Below, one piece after another: positions 21,793 to 29,687 of a stretch of DNA of 31,413 nucleotides (position 1 is its first letter; each line of letters begins with the position of its first letter). The notes under the pieces are model-generated. The model was given only the letters and a program-made list of their open reading frames with translations, was not told where the DNA came from and did not search any database. A program made the translations under genes and the position numbers. This stretch comes from Streptomyces sp. NRRL F-6492 (GTDB lineage: Bacteria > Actinomycetota > Actinomycetes > Streptomycetales > Streptomycetaceae): positions 1 through 31,413 of the forward strand of contig NZ_LGEG01000267.1 in NCBI RefSeq assembly GCF_001280125.1. Reading direction: 5' to 3'.

Positions 21793-21864
21793 TCCCCTGT
21801 GGTGTAATTGGCAGCACTGGGGCTTTTGGTGCCCTATGTCCGGGTTCGAGTCCTGGCGGGGGAG
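21793..21864 (+). tRNA. tRNA-Gln (anticodon UUG)
   Basis: A complete cloverleaf. The acceptor TCCCCTG pairs with CGGGGGA (one G-U). The D arm is GTG/CAC with loop TAATTGGCAG. The anticodon stem is GGGGC/GCCCT with loop TTTTGGT, anticodon TTG at 21826-21828. The T arm is CCGGG/CCTGG with loop TTCGAGT, discriminator G at 21864. CCA is not encoded. A hairpin terminator follows 10 bp later. Confidence 0.95.
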
Positions 21865-21873
21865 CTGTGCGTC

Positions 21874-21904
21874 GCGGGTCCTGGCCTCCACGGTCAGGAC
21901 CCGC
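21874..21904 (+). terminator. Terminator after tRNA-Gln
   Basis: A perfect 10-bp stem (GCGGGTCCTG 21874-21883, complement 21895-21904) with an 11-nt loop lies between the tRNA and glmU. Confidence 0.75.
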
Positions 21905-21972
21905 ACTCATGTCCGCCCCCCGACCCCCCGGTATCCTTCGTGCGTCCACCACCCAAAGCCGAAGGGCATCCC

Positions 21973-23421
21973 GTGAGCGCCAACAGCCCGGCAGCCGTCG
22001 TCGTCCTCGCAGCGGGTGAGGGCACCCGCATGAAGTCGAAGACCCCCAAGGTCCTGCACGAGATCGCCGGACGTTCGCTCGTCGGGCACGTCGTGTCCGC
22101 CGCCCGGGAGCTGGAGCCCGAGCACCTCGTCGTGGTCGTCGGGCACGCCCGGGAGCAGGTGCGGGGGCACCTGGAGGAGCACTACGCCGGCACCCGGACC
22201 GCCGTCCAGGAGGAGCAGAACGGCACCGGGCACGCGGTGCGGATGGCCCTGGAGGAGCTGGGCGAGGCGCCCGAGGGGACCGTCGTGGTCGTCTGCGGCG
22301 ACACCCCGCTGCTGTCCGGCGGGACCCTGCGGGCCCTGGCGGACACCCACGCGGCCGACGGCAACGCCGTGACCGTGCTGAGCGCCGAGGTCCCCGACTC
22401 CACCGGTTACGGGCGGATCGTGCGGGACGCGGCGACCGGCGCCGTGACCGAGATCGTCGAGCACAAGGACGCCTCCGACGAGCAGCGCGCGATCCGGGAG
22501 ATCAACTCCGGCGTCTTCGCGTTCGACGGGAAGCTGCTCGCCGAGGCCCTGGGCCAGGTGCGGACCGACAACAGCCAGGGCGAGGAGTACCTCACCGACG
22601 TGCTGTCGATCCTGCGCGAGGCGGGTCACCGCGTGGGCGCCTCCGTGGCCGGGGACCACCGGGAGATCCTCGGGATCAACAACCGGGTGCAGCTCGCCGA
22701 GGCCCGGGGGCTGCTGAACCGGCGCCTCCTGGAGAGCGCGATGCTGGCCGGCGTGACCGTCGTGGACCCCGGTTCGGTGTTCGTGGACGTGACGGTGACC
22801 TTCGAGCCGGACGCGGTGGTCCTGCCCGGTACGCAGCTCCTCGGTGCCACGCACGTCGGCGAGGACGCCGTGGTGGGCCCGAACACGCGGCTCAAGGACA
22901 CCACCGTCGGCGCGGGCGCGCGGGTGGACAACACGGTGGCGGATTCGGCCACGGTCGGCGCGGGCGCCTCCGTGGGTCCGTACGCGTATCTGCGTCCGGG
23001 CACGAACCTCGGCCCGAAGGCCAAGGCGGGCACGTACGTCGAGATGAAGAACGCGACGATCGGCGAGGGCACCAAGGTGCCGCACCTGTCGTACGTGGGC
23101 GACGCGACGATCGGCGAGTACACGAACATCGGCGCGGCGAGCGTCTTCGTGAACTACGACGGCGAGGCGAAGCACCACACGACGATCGGCTCGCACTGCA
23201 AGACGGGGTCGGACAACATGTTTGTGGCTCCCGTCACGATCGGGGACGGCGCCTACACGGCCGCCGGGTCCGTGATCACGAAGGACGTGCCGGCCGGTGC
23301 CCTGGCCGTGGCGCGGGGCCAGCAGCGGAATATCGAGGGTTGGGTCGCGCGGAAGCGGCCCGGCAGTGCCGCCGCGCAGGCTGCTCAGGTCGGCTCGGAG
23401 GGGTCCGTCGGCGAAAGCTGA
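21973..23421 (+). CDS. glmU: Bifunctional GlcNAc-1-P uridyltransferase / GlcN-1-P acetyltransferase
   Basis: A 482-residue cytosolic enzyme that acetylates glucosamine-1-phosphate and then joins it to UTP, making UDP-GlcNAc for peptidoglycan and other glycans. The N-terminal nucleotidyltransferase has the UTP-binding VLAAGEGTRMKSKTPKVLHE (about residues 10-30), QEEQNGTGHAV and CGDTPLL. The C-terminal left-handed beta-helix has hexapeptide repeats (VGAGARVDNTVADSATVGAG, TIGEGTKVPHLSYVGDATIG) and the acetyltransferase region NIGAASVFVNYDG with SVITKDVPAGA. GTG 21973 is the start, with GAAGGG 6 nt upstream. Length is normal for Streptomyces. prs follows 119 bp downstream, a common arrangement that joins two nucleotide-sugar and nucleotide precursor enzymes. 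Confidence 0.97.
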   Translation: MSANSPAAVVVLAAGEGTRMKSKTPKVLHEIAGRSLVGHVVSAARELEPEHLVVVVGHAREQVRGHLEEHYAGTRTAVQEEQNGTGHAVRMALEELGEAPEGTVVVVCGDTPLLSGGTLRALADTHAADGNAVTVLSAEVPDSTGYGRIVRDAATGAVTEIVEHKDASDEQRAIREINSGVFAFDGKLLAEALGQVRTDNSQGEEYLTDVLSILREAGHRVGASVAGDHREILGINNRVQLAEARGLLNRRLLESAMLAGVTVVDPGSVFVDVTVTFEPDAVVLPGTQLLGATHVGEDAVVGPNTRLKDTTVGAGARVDNTVADSATVGAGASVGPYAYLRPGTNLGPKAKAGTYVEMKNATIGEGTKVPHLSYVGDATIGEYTNIGAASVFVNYDGEAKHHTTIGSHCKTGSDNMFVAPVTIGDGAYTAAGSVITKDVPAGALAVARGQQRNIEGWVARKRPGSAAAQAAQVGSEGSVGES

Positions 23422-23540
23422 CCGGAAACAGGTGCGTCGAACTCGGCGTACCGTGATACGTGCACACAAATTCGGCTGGTTCGCTCACGCGCACGGGAGC
23501 GCGGATCGCGGCCAGGGAACACGTCTGAGGAGACAGTGCT

Positions 23541-24515
23541 GTGACCGGGATCAAGACGACCGGCGAGAAGAAGCTGATGCTCTTCTCCGGCCGCGCCCAC
23601 CCCGAGCTGGCCGAGGAGGTCGCGCACCAGCTGGGCGTCGGCCTCGTTCCCACCAAGGCGTTCGACTTCGCCAACGGTGAGATCTACGTCCGCTTCCAGG
23701 AGTCGGCCCGTGGTGCGGACTGCTTCCTGATCCAGAGCCACACGGCTCCGATCAACAAGTGGATCATGGAGCAGCTGATCATGATCGATGCGCTGAAGCG
23801 GGCCTCGGCCCGCAGCATCACCGTGATCATCCCGTCGTACGGCTACGCCCGTCAGGACAAGAAGCACCGCGGTCGCGAGCCGATCTCGGCGCGTCTGGTG
23901 GCGGACCTGCTGAAGACGGCGGGCGCGCACCGGATCCTGACCGTGGACCTGCACACGGACCAGATCCAGGGCTTCTTCGACGGTCCGGTGGACCACCTGT
24001 CGGCGCTGCCGGTGCTCGCGGACTACGTGGGTGCGAAGGTCGACCGCTCCAAGCTGACGATCGTCTCCCCGGACGCGGGCCGCGTGCGGGTCGCCGACCG
24101 CTGGTGCGACCGGCTGGACGCGCCGCTGGCGATCGTGCACAAGCGGCGTGACAAGGACGTCGCCAACCAGGTGACCGTGCACGAGGTCGTCGGTGACGTG
24201 AAGGGCCGCGTGTGCGTCCTGGTGGACGACATGGTGGACACGGGCGGCACGATCTGCGCGGCGGCGGACGCCCTGTTCGCGCACGGTGCCGAGGACGTCA
24301 TCGTGACGGCGACGCACGGCATCCTGTCGGGTCCGGCGGCCGATCGTCTGAAGAACTCGAAGGTGAGCGAGTTCGTGTTCACGGACACGCTGCCGGTTCC
24401 GGGTGCCCTGGAGCTGGACAAGATCACGGTGCTGTCGATCGCGCCGACGATCGCGCGCGCGGTGCGCGAGGTGTTCGAGGACGGTTCGGTGACGAGCCTC
24501 TTCGAGGAGCACTGA
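23541..24515 (+). CDS. prs: Ribose-phosphate pyrophosphokinase (PRPP synthase)
   Basis: A 324-residue cytosolic enzyme that transfers pyrophosphate from ATP to ribose-5-phosphate, giving PRPP for purine, pyrimidine, His, Trp and NAD synthesis. It has the N-terminal MLFSGRAHPELAEEVAHQLG and FANGEIYVRFQES, the flexible loop YGYARQDKKHRGREPISARL, DLHTDQIQGFFDGPVDHL, VSPDAGRVRVADRW, and the PRPP-binding signature VCVLVDDMVDTGGTICAAAD. GTG 23541 is preceded by GAGGAGA with good spacing. Its length fits class I enzymes. The 119-bp gap after glmU has no terminator-like hairpin that I can see, so co-transcription with glmU is possible. A strong terminator follows the gene. Confidence 0.97.
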   Translation: MTGIKTTGEKKLMLFSGRAHPELAEEVAHQLGVGLVPTKAFDFANGEIYVRFQESARGADCFLIQSHTAPINKWIMEQLIMIDALKRASARSITVIIPSYGYARQDKKHRGREPISARLVADLLKTAGAHRILTVDLHTDQIQGFFDGPVDHLSALPVLADYVGAKVDRSKLTIVSPDAGRVRVADRWCDRLDAPLAIVHKRRDKDVANQVTVHEVVGDVKGRVCVLVDDMVDTGGTICAAADALFAHGAEDVIVTATHGILSGPAADRLKNSKVSEFVFTDTLPVPGALELDKITVLSIAPTIARAVREVFEDGSVTSLFEEH

Positions 24516-24535
24516 GCCTCCGGCGGGTCGTGAAC

Positions 24536-24574
24536 GGAAGGGCCGTCTTCCCTCCGGGGGGAGGCGGCCCTTCC
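24536..24574 (+). terminator. prs terminator
   Basis: A 10-bp stem (GGAAGGGCCG 24536-24545, complement 24565-24574) encloses a region with its own small CCTCC/GGAGG hairpin. It lies 21 bp after the prs stop. Confidence 0.85.
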
Positions 24575-24593
24575 GCGTGCCCGGTTGATCCAT

Positions 24594-24622
24594 TTGGGCG
24601 GCTGGGGAGCGGCGGGTAGACT
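24594..24622 (+). promoter_or_regulatory. rplY promoter, vegetative type
   Basis: TTGGGC (24594-24599) and TAGACT (24617-24622) are 17 bp apart, close to the HrdB consensus. Predicted start near 24629 gives a leader of about 130 nt before rplY. That leader contains GGTGAC-N10-GTCACC (24720-24741), a hairpin just before the ribosome-binding site. Confidence 0.6.
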
Positions 24623-24759
24623 GCCGGGGTTGCTCGGCGAGGGAGGCCGTACCCGTAGGGGTTCACGGCGGTCCGTTATCGACGCGCTCTTCGTAGCAGG
24701 CCATCGCCAGTCGTGGCCGGGTGACTTCGTCTTCCGTCACCTTCTACGAGGAGTGCCAC

Positions 24760-25386
24760 ATGTCCGAGGTCAAGATCGCCGCCTCCGCCCGTTCGGAGTT
24801 CGGCAAGGGCGCCGCCCGCAAGATCCGTCGTGACAACAAGGTCCCCGTCGTCCTCTACGGCCACGGCACGGACCCGGTCCACCTGACCCTCCCGGGCCAC
24901 GAGCTGCTGCTCGCCCTGCGTACGCCGAACGTCCTGCTCGCCCTCGACATCGACGGCAAGGGCCAGGAGCTGGCGATCCCGAAGGCCGTGCAGCGCGACC
25001 CGCTGAAGGGCTTCCTGGAGCACGTCGACCTGATCCTGGTGAAGCGCGGCGAGAAGGTCACCGTCGAGGTTCCGGTCCAGGCCGAGGGCGAGCTGGCCGC
25101 CGGCGGCAACCTGCTGGAGCACGTGCTCAACACCCTCTCCGTCGAGGCCGAGGCCACCCACCTGCCCGAGTCCTTCTCGGTCTCCGTCGAGGGCCTGGAG
25201 GCCGGTGCCTCCGTCCTCGCCAAGGACATCGAGCTGCCGAAGGGCACCACCCTGGTGACCGACGCCGACGCCGTCGTCCTCCAGGTCCTGGCCGCCCAGG
25301 CCGAGGAGCCGGCCGCCGAGGGCCAGGCCGTCGAGGCCGCCGAGGGCGAGGCCGTCGAGGCCGCCGCCGAGGGCGACGAGGCCTGA
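24760..25386 (+). CDS. rplY: 50S ribosomal protein L25/general stress protein Ctc
   Basis: A 208-residue protein of the long L25 (TL5/CTC) type, which binds 5S rRNA in the large subunit. The N-terminal L25 domain (EVKIAASARSEFGKGAARKI, VPVVLYGHGTDPVHLTLPGH, ALDIDGKGQELAIPKAVQRD, FLEHVDLILVKRGEKVTVEV) is followed by the C-terminal CTC beta domain (GGNLLEHVLNTLSVEAEATH, LPESFSVSVEGLEAG, LPKGTTLVTDADAVVLQVL) and an Ala/Glu-rich tail common in actinomycetes. ATG 24760 is chosen because GAGGAG lies 6 nt upstream; an earlier ATG in the frame lacks one. It has its own promoter and long leader, and a strong terminator follows, so it is separable from prs and pth. Confidence 0.96.
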   Translation: MSEVKIAASARSEFGKGAARKIRRDNKVPVVLYGHGTDPVHLTLPGHELLLALRTPNVLLALDIDGKGQELAIPKAVQRDPLKGFLEHVDLILVKRGEKVTVEVPVQAEGELAAGGNLLEHVLNTLSVEAEATHLPESFSVSVEGLEAGASVLAKDIELPKGTTLVTDADAVVLQVLAAQAEEPAAEGQAVEAAEGEAVEAAAEGDEA

Positions 25387-25408
25387 GCCTCGGGCTCTGC
25401 CTGATGTG

Positions 25409-25442
25409 ACGGGGTGACGGGCCGTGGGGTCCGTCGCCCCGT
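25409..25442 (+). terminator. rplY terminator
   Basis: A 12-bp stem with one G-U pair (ACGGGGTGACGG 25409-25420 with CCGTCGCCCCGT 25431-25442) and a 10-nt loop is followed by a short T-rich stretch (TTTCCCTTG). Confidence 0.85.
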
Positions 25443-25498
25443 TTCCCTTGTACGGGTACGGATGTAGCGGGTTGAGGACACGAGGAGACCTGACGCAC

Positions 25499-26095
25499 AT
25501 GACGGACGACGTCGACGCCCCCTGGCTGATCGTCGGCCTCGGCAATCCGGGGCCCGAGTACGCGGCCAACCGCCACAACATCGGCTTCATGGCCGTGGAC
25601 CTGCTCGCGGAGCGGATGCGCGGTTCGTTCAAGCGGGCGCAGAAGGCGCAGGCGCAGGTCGTGGAGGGCCGGATGGGTCCGCCGGGGCCTTCGAGCCGCC
25701 GGGTGGTGCTGGCGAAGCCGATGTCGTACATGAACCTGTCGGGCGGTCCGGTGACGGCGCTGCGCGACTTCTACAAGGTGCCGACGGCGCACGTGGTGGC
25801 GGTCCACGACGAGCTGGACGTCGACTACGGGGTGCTGCGGCTGAAGCTGGGCGGCGGTGACAACGGGCACAACGGCCTGAAGTCGATGACGAAGGCGATG
25901 GGCGCGGACTACCACCGGGTGCGGTGCGGGATCGGGCGTCCGCCGGGCCGGATGCAGGTCGCGGACTTCGTCCTGAAGGACTTCTCGTCGGCGGAGCGCA
26001 AGGACCTGGACTGGTTCGTGGACCGGGCGGCGGACGCGGTGGAGTGCCTGGTGGCGGAGGGGCTGGAGCGGGCGCAGTCGGCGTACAACTCCTGA
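25499..26095 (+). CDS. pth: Peptidyl-tRNA hydrolase
   Basis: A 198-residue cytosolic enzyme that cleaves peptidyl-tRNA dropped from ribosomes and so recycles tRNA. Family signatures are [20 protein letters not shown] (catalytic His in NRHNIGF), [28 protein letters not shown] (Asp of the active site) and [13 protein letters not shown], followed by [14 protein letters not shown] and ATG candidates exist upstream, but ATG 25499 has GAGGAG at about 11 nt and matches the usual N-terminus. The gene follows rplY, as in many Streptomyces and other bacteria, but a terminator lies between them. Confidence 0.97.
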   Translation: MTDDVDAPWLIVGLGNPGPEYAANRHNIGFMAVDLLAERMRGSFKRAQKAQAQVVEGRMGPPGPSSRRVVLAKPMSYMNLSGGPVTALRDFYKVPTAHVVAVHDELDVDYGVLRLKLGGGDNGHNGLKSMTKAMGADYHRVRCGIGRPPGRMQVADFVLKDFSSAERKDLDWFVDRAADAVECLVAEGLERAQSAYNS

Positions 26096-26134
26096 GTCTG
26101 GTCATCCGGCCGTACGACTGTACGATCGCGGGTC

Positions 26135-26578
26135 ATGACGCACGTCCGTAACGCCGCCCTGGCCCTGGTCGCCCTGCTCCTCGTCGTCGCGGGCGTGTGG
26201 GCCTCGTGGTCCTCGGCCCAGCACGTGCTGCTGGGCAAGGGGCGTGAGCACGGCACGCTGACGGTGACGGCCTGTGGCGAGGAGACGTGCAGCGGGCGCT
26301 ACGTCCCGGGTGAGCCGGGTCCGGCGCGCCGGACGCTCTCGATAGGGCGTTCGGTGGCGGCGGGGCCGGGGATGACGATCCCGGTGGTGGTGAAGCCGGG
26401 CACGGACGAGGGCGTGCGGGCGGGCTGGGGCGGGGGTCTGCACGCCTGGCTGCCGCTGGGCGGGGCGCTGCTCCTTGCGGCGCCGCTGGTCGGCGGGGGT
26501 CTGCGGCTGGCGCGGACGGGGTGGTCGCTCGCGGGTCTCGGCGGGGCGCTGCTGGTGGCGACGTTCCTCACGCTCTGA
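26135..26578 (+). CDS. Small membrane protein of unknown function
   Basis: A 147-residue protein with an N-terminal hydrophobic helix (NAALALVALLLVVAGVWASW), an extracytoplasmic region of about 75 residues with two cysteines in a short loop (VTACGEETCSGRY, possible disulfide), and two C-terminal helices (AWLPLGGALLLAAPLVGGG; SLAGLGGALLVATFLTL). I do not recognise a named family. It starts 39 bp after pth, on the same strand and without a terminator between, so co-transcription is likely, with no functional link apparent. A strong terminator follows. Confidence 0.8.
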   Translation: MTHVRNAALALVALLLVVAGVWASWSSAQHVLLGKGREHGTLTVTACGEETCSGRYVPGEPGPARRTLSIGRSVAAGPGMTIPVVVKPGTDEGVRAGWGGGLHAWLPLGGALLLAAPLVGGGLRLARTGWSLAGLGGALLVATFLTL

Positions 26579-26634
26579 GCGGTAGCGGTAGCGGTACGCC
26601 TTCGCGCTTCGGGCCGCGTACGCGCGGGTACGGG

Positions 26635-26670
26635 GAAGCCCCCGCCGGAAGGGGTTCCGGCGGGGGCTTC
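26635..26670. terminator. Bidirectional terminator
   Basis: A perfect 16-bp stem (GAAGCCCCCGCCGGAA 26635-26650, complement 26655-26670) with a GGGG loop lies between the convergent membrane-protein gene and ppc. It is the strongest terminator in the window. Confidence 0.92.
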
Positions 26671-26689
26671 GTCGTGTCCGTGCGGGCGG

Positions 26690-29431
26690 TCAGCCGGTGT
26701 TGCGCAGGCCCGCCGCGACGCCGTTGACCGTGAGGAGCAGGGCCCGCGCGAGCAGCGGGTCCGGGTCCTCCTCGTTCTCGGCGGCCGCGCGCTGGCGGGC
26801 GAGGAGGGCGACCTGGAGGTAGGAGATCGGGTCCAGGTAGGCGTCGCGGATGGCGAAGGTCTGCTGGAGGACCGGGTTGGAGTCGAGGAGCTTCTCGCCG
26901 CCGGTGATCTTGAGGACCTCGGCGACGGTCAGCTCGTGTTCGGCGCGGATGGCGTCGAAGACGTGCTTGAGGTCGTCGGGGACGAGGGTGTCGACGTAGT
27001 GGCGGGCGATCCGCAGGTCCGTCTTCGCGAGCGTCATCTCCACGTTGGAGAGGAAGTTGCGGAAGAAGTGCCAGTGCTCGTACATCTCGGCGAGGACCGG
27101 GGTGCCCTCCTGCTGCGAGCCGCCCTCGCGCAGGGCCTTGAGGCCGGAGCCGACGCCGAACCAGCCGGGGACGATCTGGCGGGACTGGGTCCAGCCGAAC
27201 ACCCAGGGGATGGCGCGGAGTCCGTCGAGGGAGACGCCGGAGCCGGGGCGGCGCGAGGGCCGCGAGCCCAGGTGCAGGTCGGCGAGCTGGTCGACGGGGG
27301 TGGAGGCGAGGAAGTACGCCGGCAGGCCGGGGTCCTCGACGAGCTTGCGGTAGGCGGTGTGGGCGGCGTCGGAGACGGTGTCCATGGCCGCGTCCCAGCG
27401 GGCGAGGGCCTCGTCGGACTGGCGCGGCGCGGTGTGCAGGGCGGAGGCCTGCAGGGTGGCGGCGACGGTCAGTTCGAGGTTCTCGCGGGCGAGGGACGGG
27501 ATGAGGTACTTGTCGGAGATGACCTCGCCCTGCTCGGTGACCTTGATCTCGCCCTCCAGGGTGCCCCAGGGCTGGGCGAGGATCGCGTCGTGGGAGGGGC
27601 CGCCGCCGCGGCCGACGGTGCCGCCGCGGCCGTGGAAGAGGCGGAGGCGGACGCCGTAGCGGTGGGCGACGTCGCGCAGGCGGCGCTGGGCGCGGTGGAT
27701 CTCCCACTGGGAGGTGGTGATGCCGCCGAACTTGGAGGAGTCGGAGTAGCCGAGCATGACCTCCTGGACGTCGCCGCGGAGCGAGACGAGGCGCCGGTAG
27801 GAGGGGTCGGCCAGCATGTCGTCGAGGATGACGTCGGCGGCCTTGAGCTCGTCGGTGGTCTCCAGGAGCGGCACGATGCCGATCTTGGCCCAGCCGCCGT
27901 GCAGGTCGATCAGGCCGGCCTCGCGGGCGAGGACGGCGGCGGCGAAGACGTCGTCGGCGCCCTGGCACATCGAGATGATGTACGACTCGACGACCTCGGG
28001 GCCGAAGCGCTCGAAGGCCTCCTTGACGGTGTGGAAGACGCCGAGGGTCTTCTGTCCGGCGGCGTCGAGGGGGGCCGGGGTGGGGGCGAGCGGGCGGCGC
28101 GAGCGCAGCTCCTTGGCGAGGAGCTTCTGCCGGTAGTCGCGGGGCATGTCCGCGTAGCGCCAGGACTCCTCGCCGAGGCGGTCGAAGAGCTGGCCGAGGG
28201 CGTGGTGGTGGGCTTCGGCGTGCTCGCGCACGTCCATGGTGGCGAGCTGGAGGCCGAAGGCGGAGAGGGTGCGGATGACCCGGTCCATGCGCCCGTCGGC
28301 GAAGAGGGCGCCGCGGTGTTCGCGCAGCGAGGTCTGGATGAGGGTGAGGTCGTCGATCAGCTCGGCGGTGCCGAGGTAGTCGCGGCCGTCCTGGTGGGCG
28401 GTGCCGGTGGCGAGGCGCTCGCGGGTGTTGACGAGCTTCTGCCGGACGCAGGTGGCCTTGAGGCGGTACGGCTCCTCGGCGTTGAGGCGCTTGTAGCGGG
28501 GGCTGATCTCCGGGAGGAGGTCGAGGTCGCGCTGGAGGGAGTCCAGGAGTTCCTGGGTGGCTCCGGTGTAGCGGATGGAGTTGGAGAGGAGTCCGCGCAG
28601 GAAGTCGACCAGTTCGAGGGCGTCGGTGATGCCGTGCTCGTGCTGGAGGATCAGGACGTCGCGGGTGACCTGGGGGGTGACGTTGGGGTTGCCGTCCCGG
28701 TCGCCGCCGATCCAGGTGCCGAAGGTGAGCGGGCGGGTGCCGGGGGGCAGCTCGATGCCGACGCGCTCCAGCTCGGCGGCGAGGTCCTCCAGGACGTCGC
28801 CGACGGCGCCCGCGTGCAGTTCGTCGAGGTAGTAGATGGCGTTGCGGGCCTCGTCGGCGGGCTCGGGGCGGACCACCCGGAGTTCGTCGGTCTGCCAGAT
28901 GAGGTCGATGTTCTCGGCGAGGCGGAGGTCGGTGCGGCGCCGGTCGGACCGGTCGACCGGGGTCTCCAGGAGGGCGGCGATCCGGCGCAGCTTGTTGAGG
29001 ACGGAGCGGCGCGCGGCCTCGGTGGGGTGTGCGGTGAACACGGGCCGCACGTTGAGGTTCTTGACGGTCTCGCGGACGTGCTCGGGGTCGCCGTCCTTGA
29101 GCATGTCGACGGTGCGGGCGAGGAGGCCGCCCTCGGCGGCGCGCTTCTCGCGGAGCTCGCGGCCGCGGTGGACCTGCTCGGTGACGTTCGCGAGGTGGAA
29201 GTAGGTGGAGAAGGCGCGTACGAGCTTGGCGGCCGTCTCTAGTTCGACGCCGCGGAGCAGTTCGGCGGCGGCTTCGCCGTCCTCGCGGGTGAGGCCGCGG
29301 ACGCGCTCGACGAGGTCGAGGAGTTCGTGGCCCTCCTGCCGGACGAGGGTCTCGCCCAGGAGGTCGCCCAGTCGGCGGATGTCGGCGCGCAGCTCGGTGC
29401 TGGCGGTGGGGGTCTGGTCGGCACTGCTCAC
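26690..29431 (-). CDS. ppc: Phosphoenolpyruvate carboxylase
   Basis: A 913-residue enzyme that adds bicarbonate to PEP to give oxaloacetate, the anaplerotic entry to the TCA cycle. The N-terminal catalytic His is in [15 protein letters not shown] (near residue 131). [16 protein letters not shown] is the second conserved block, and [10 protein letters not shown] and [20 protein letters not shown] (near residue 600) form the glycine-rich loop. The C-terminus AAGLRNTG is the universal end that carries the inhibitor and regulatory site. GTG 29431 is chosen because AAGGAG lies 8 nt upstream; the frame is open further but without conserved residues. Full length. It is divergent from the desaturase gene, so the two share a 256-bp regulatory region. 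Confidence 0.97.
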   Translation of the reverse strand: MSSADQTPTASTELRADIRRLGDLLGETLVRQEGHELLDLVERVRGLTREDGEAAAELLRGVELETAAKLVRAFSTYFHLANVTEQVHRGRELREKRAAEGGLLARTVDMLKDGDPEHVRETVKNLNVRPVFTAHPTEAARRSVLNKLRRIAALLETPVDRSDRRRTDLRLAENIDLIWQTDELRVVRPEPADEARNAIYYLDELHAGAVGDVLEDLAAELERVGIELPPGTRPLTFGTWIGGDRDGNPNVTPQVTRDVLILQHEHGITDALELVDFLRGLLSNSIRYTGATQELLDSLQRDLDLLPEISPRYKRLNAEEPYRLKATCVRQKLVNTRERLATGTAHQDGRDYLGTAELIDDLTLIQTSLREHRGALFADGRMDRVIRTLSAFGLQLATMDVREHAEAHHHALGQLFDRLGEESWRYADMPRDYRQKLLAKELRSRRPLAPTPAPLDAAGQKTLGVFHTVKEAFERFGPEVVESYIISMCQGADDVFAAAVLAREAGLIDLHGGWAKIGIVPLLETTDELKAADVILDDMLADPSYRRLVSLRGDVQEVMLGYSDSSKFGGITTSQWEIHRAQRRLRDVAHRYGVRLRLFHGRGGTVGRGGGPSHDAILAQPWGTLEGEIKVTEQGEVISDKYLIPSLARENLELTVAATLQASALHTAPRQSDEALARWDAAMDTVSDAAHTAYRKLVEDPGLPAYFLASTPVDQLADLHLGSRPSRRPGSGVSLDGLRAIPWVFGWTQSRQIVPGWFGVGSGLKALREGGSQQEGTPVLAEMYEHWHFFRNFLSNVEMTLAKTDLRIARHYVDTLVPDDLKHVFDAIRAEHELTVAEVLKITGGEKLLDSNPVLQQTFAIRDAYLDPISYLQVALLARQRAAAENEEDPDPLLARALLLTVNGVAAGLRNTG

Positions 29432-29558
29432 AGGTGCGGCTCCTTGCAGTGTTTGAGCACGTCTGGAGGTGTTCTGGAGGCTTGCGGACCGCGCTGTCCG
29501 ACGCACCAAGGATAGGTGGCCGTCCCTCCGGTGGCGGCCGGGGCCCTCTTGTGCCCTC

Positions 29559-29586
29559 TTGCCGCGCGCCACGACGCTGCCATACT
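29559..29586 (+). promoter_or_regulatory. Candidate desaturase promoter
   Basis: TTGCCG (29559-29564) and CATACT (29581-29586) are 16 bp apart. The predicted start near 29593 falls inside the tandem operator that follows, so bound regulator would block initiation. The leader would be about 95 nt. Confidence 0.5.
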
Positions 29587-29590
29587 TAAC

Positions 29591-29619
29591 TTACGACACC
29601 GTAGGTTACGGAGCCGTAG
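29591..29619. promoter_or_regulatory. Tandem TetR-type operator, TTACG-N4-CGTAG twice
   Basis: Two copies of the dyad TTACG-N4-CGTAG (29591-29604 and 29606-29619) lie head to tail with a 15-bp period. Each is an inverted repeat of TACG with a 4-bp spacer. They overlap the predicted transcription start of the desaturase-TetR operon, which suggests autoregulation by the TetR protein encoded second. Confidence 0.7.
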
Positions 29620-29687
29620 CCACGGGATTGTTTCCGTGCGCGTTTCCGCGCGCGTCACCCCTTTCCCCTCACTCCCCAGGGAGACCC

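Noticed and set aside
26579..26597. Three copies of a 6-bp GGTAGC-like repeat after the small membrane protein gene
   Set aside because: Too short and too few to support a function; recorded only as simple sequence.
26936..29242. Long plus-strand frame over ppc
   Set aside because: Gly/Val/Ala/Asp-rich antisense shadow of a fully conserved enzyme.
29462..29483. Tandem TCTGGAGG repeats in the ppc leader
   Set aside because: Two imperfect 11-bp copies without symmetry; could be chance, not strong enough to call a regulatory site.
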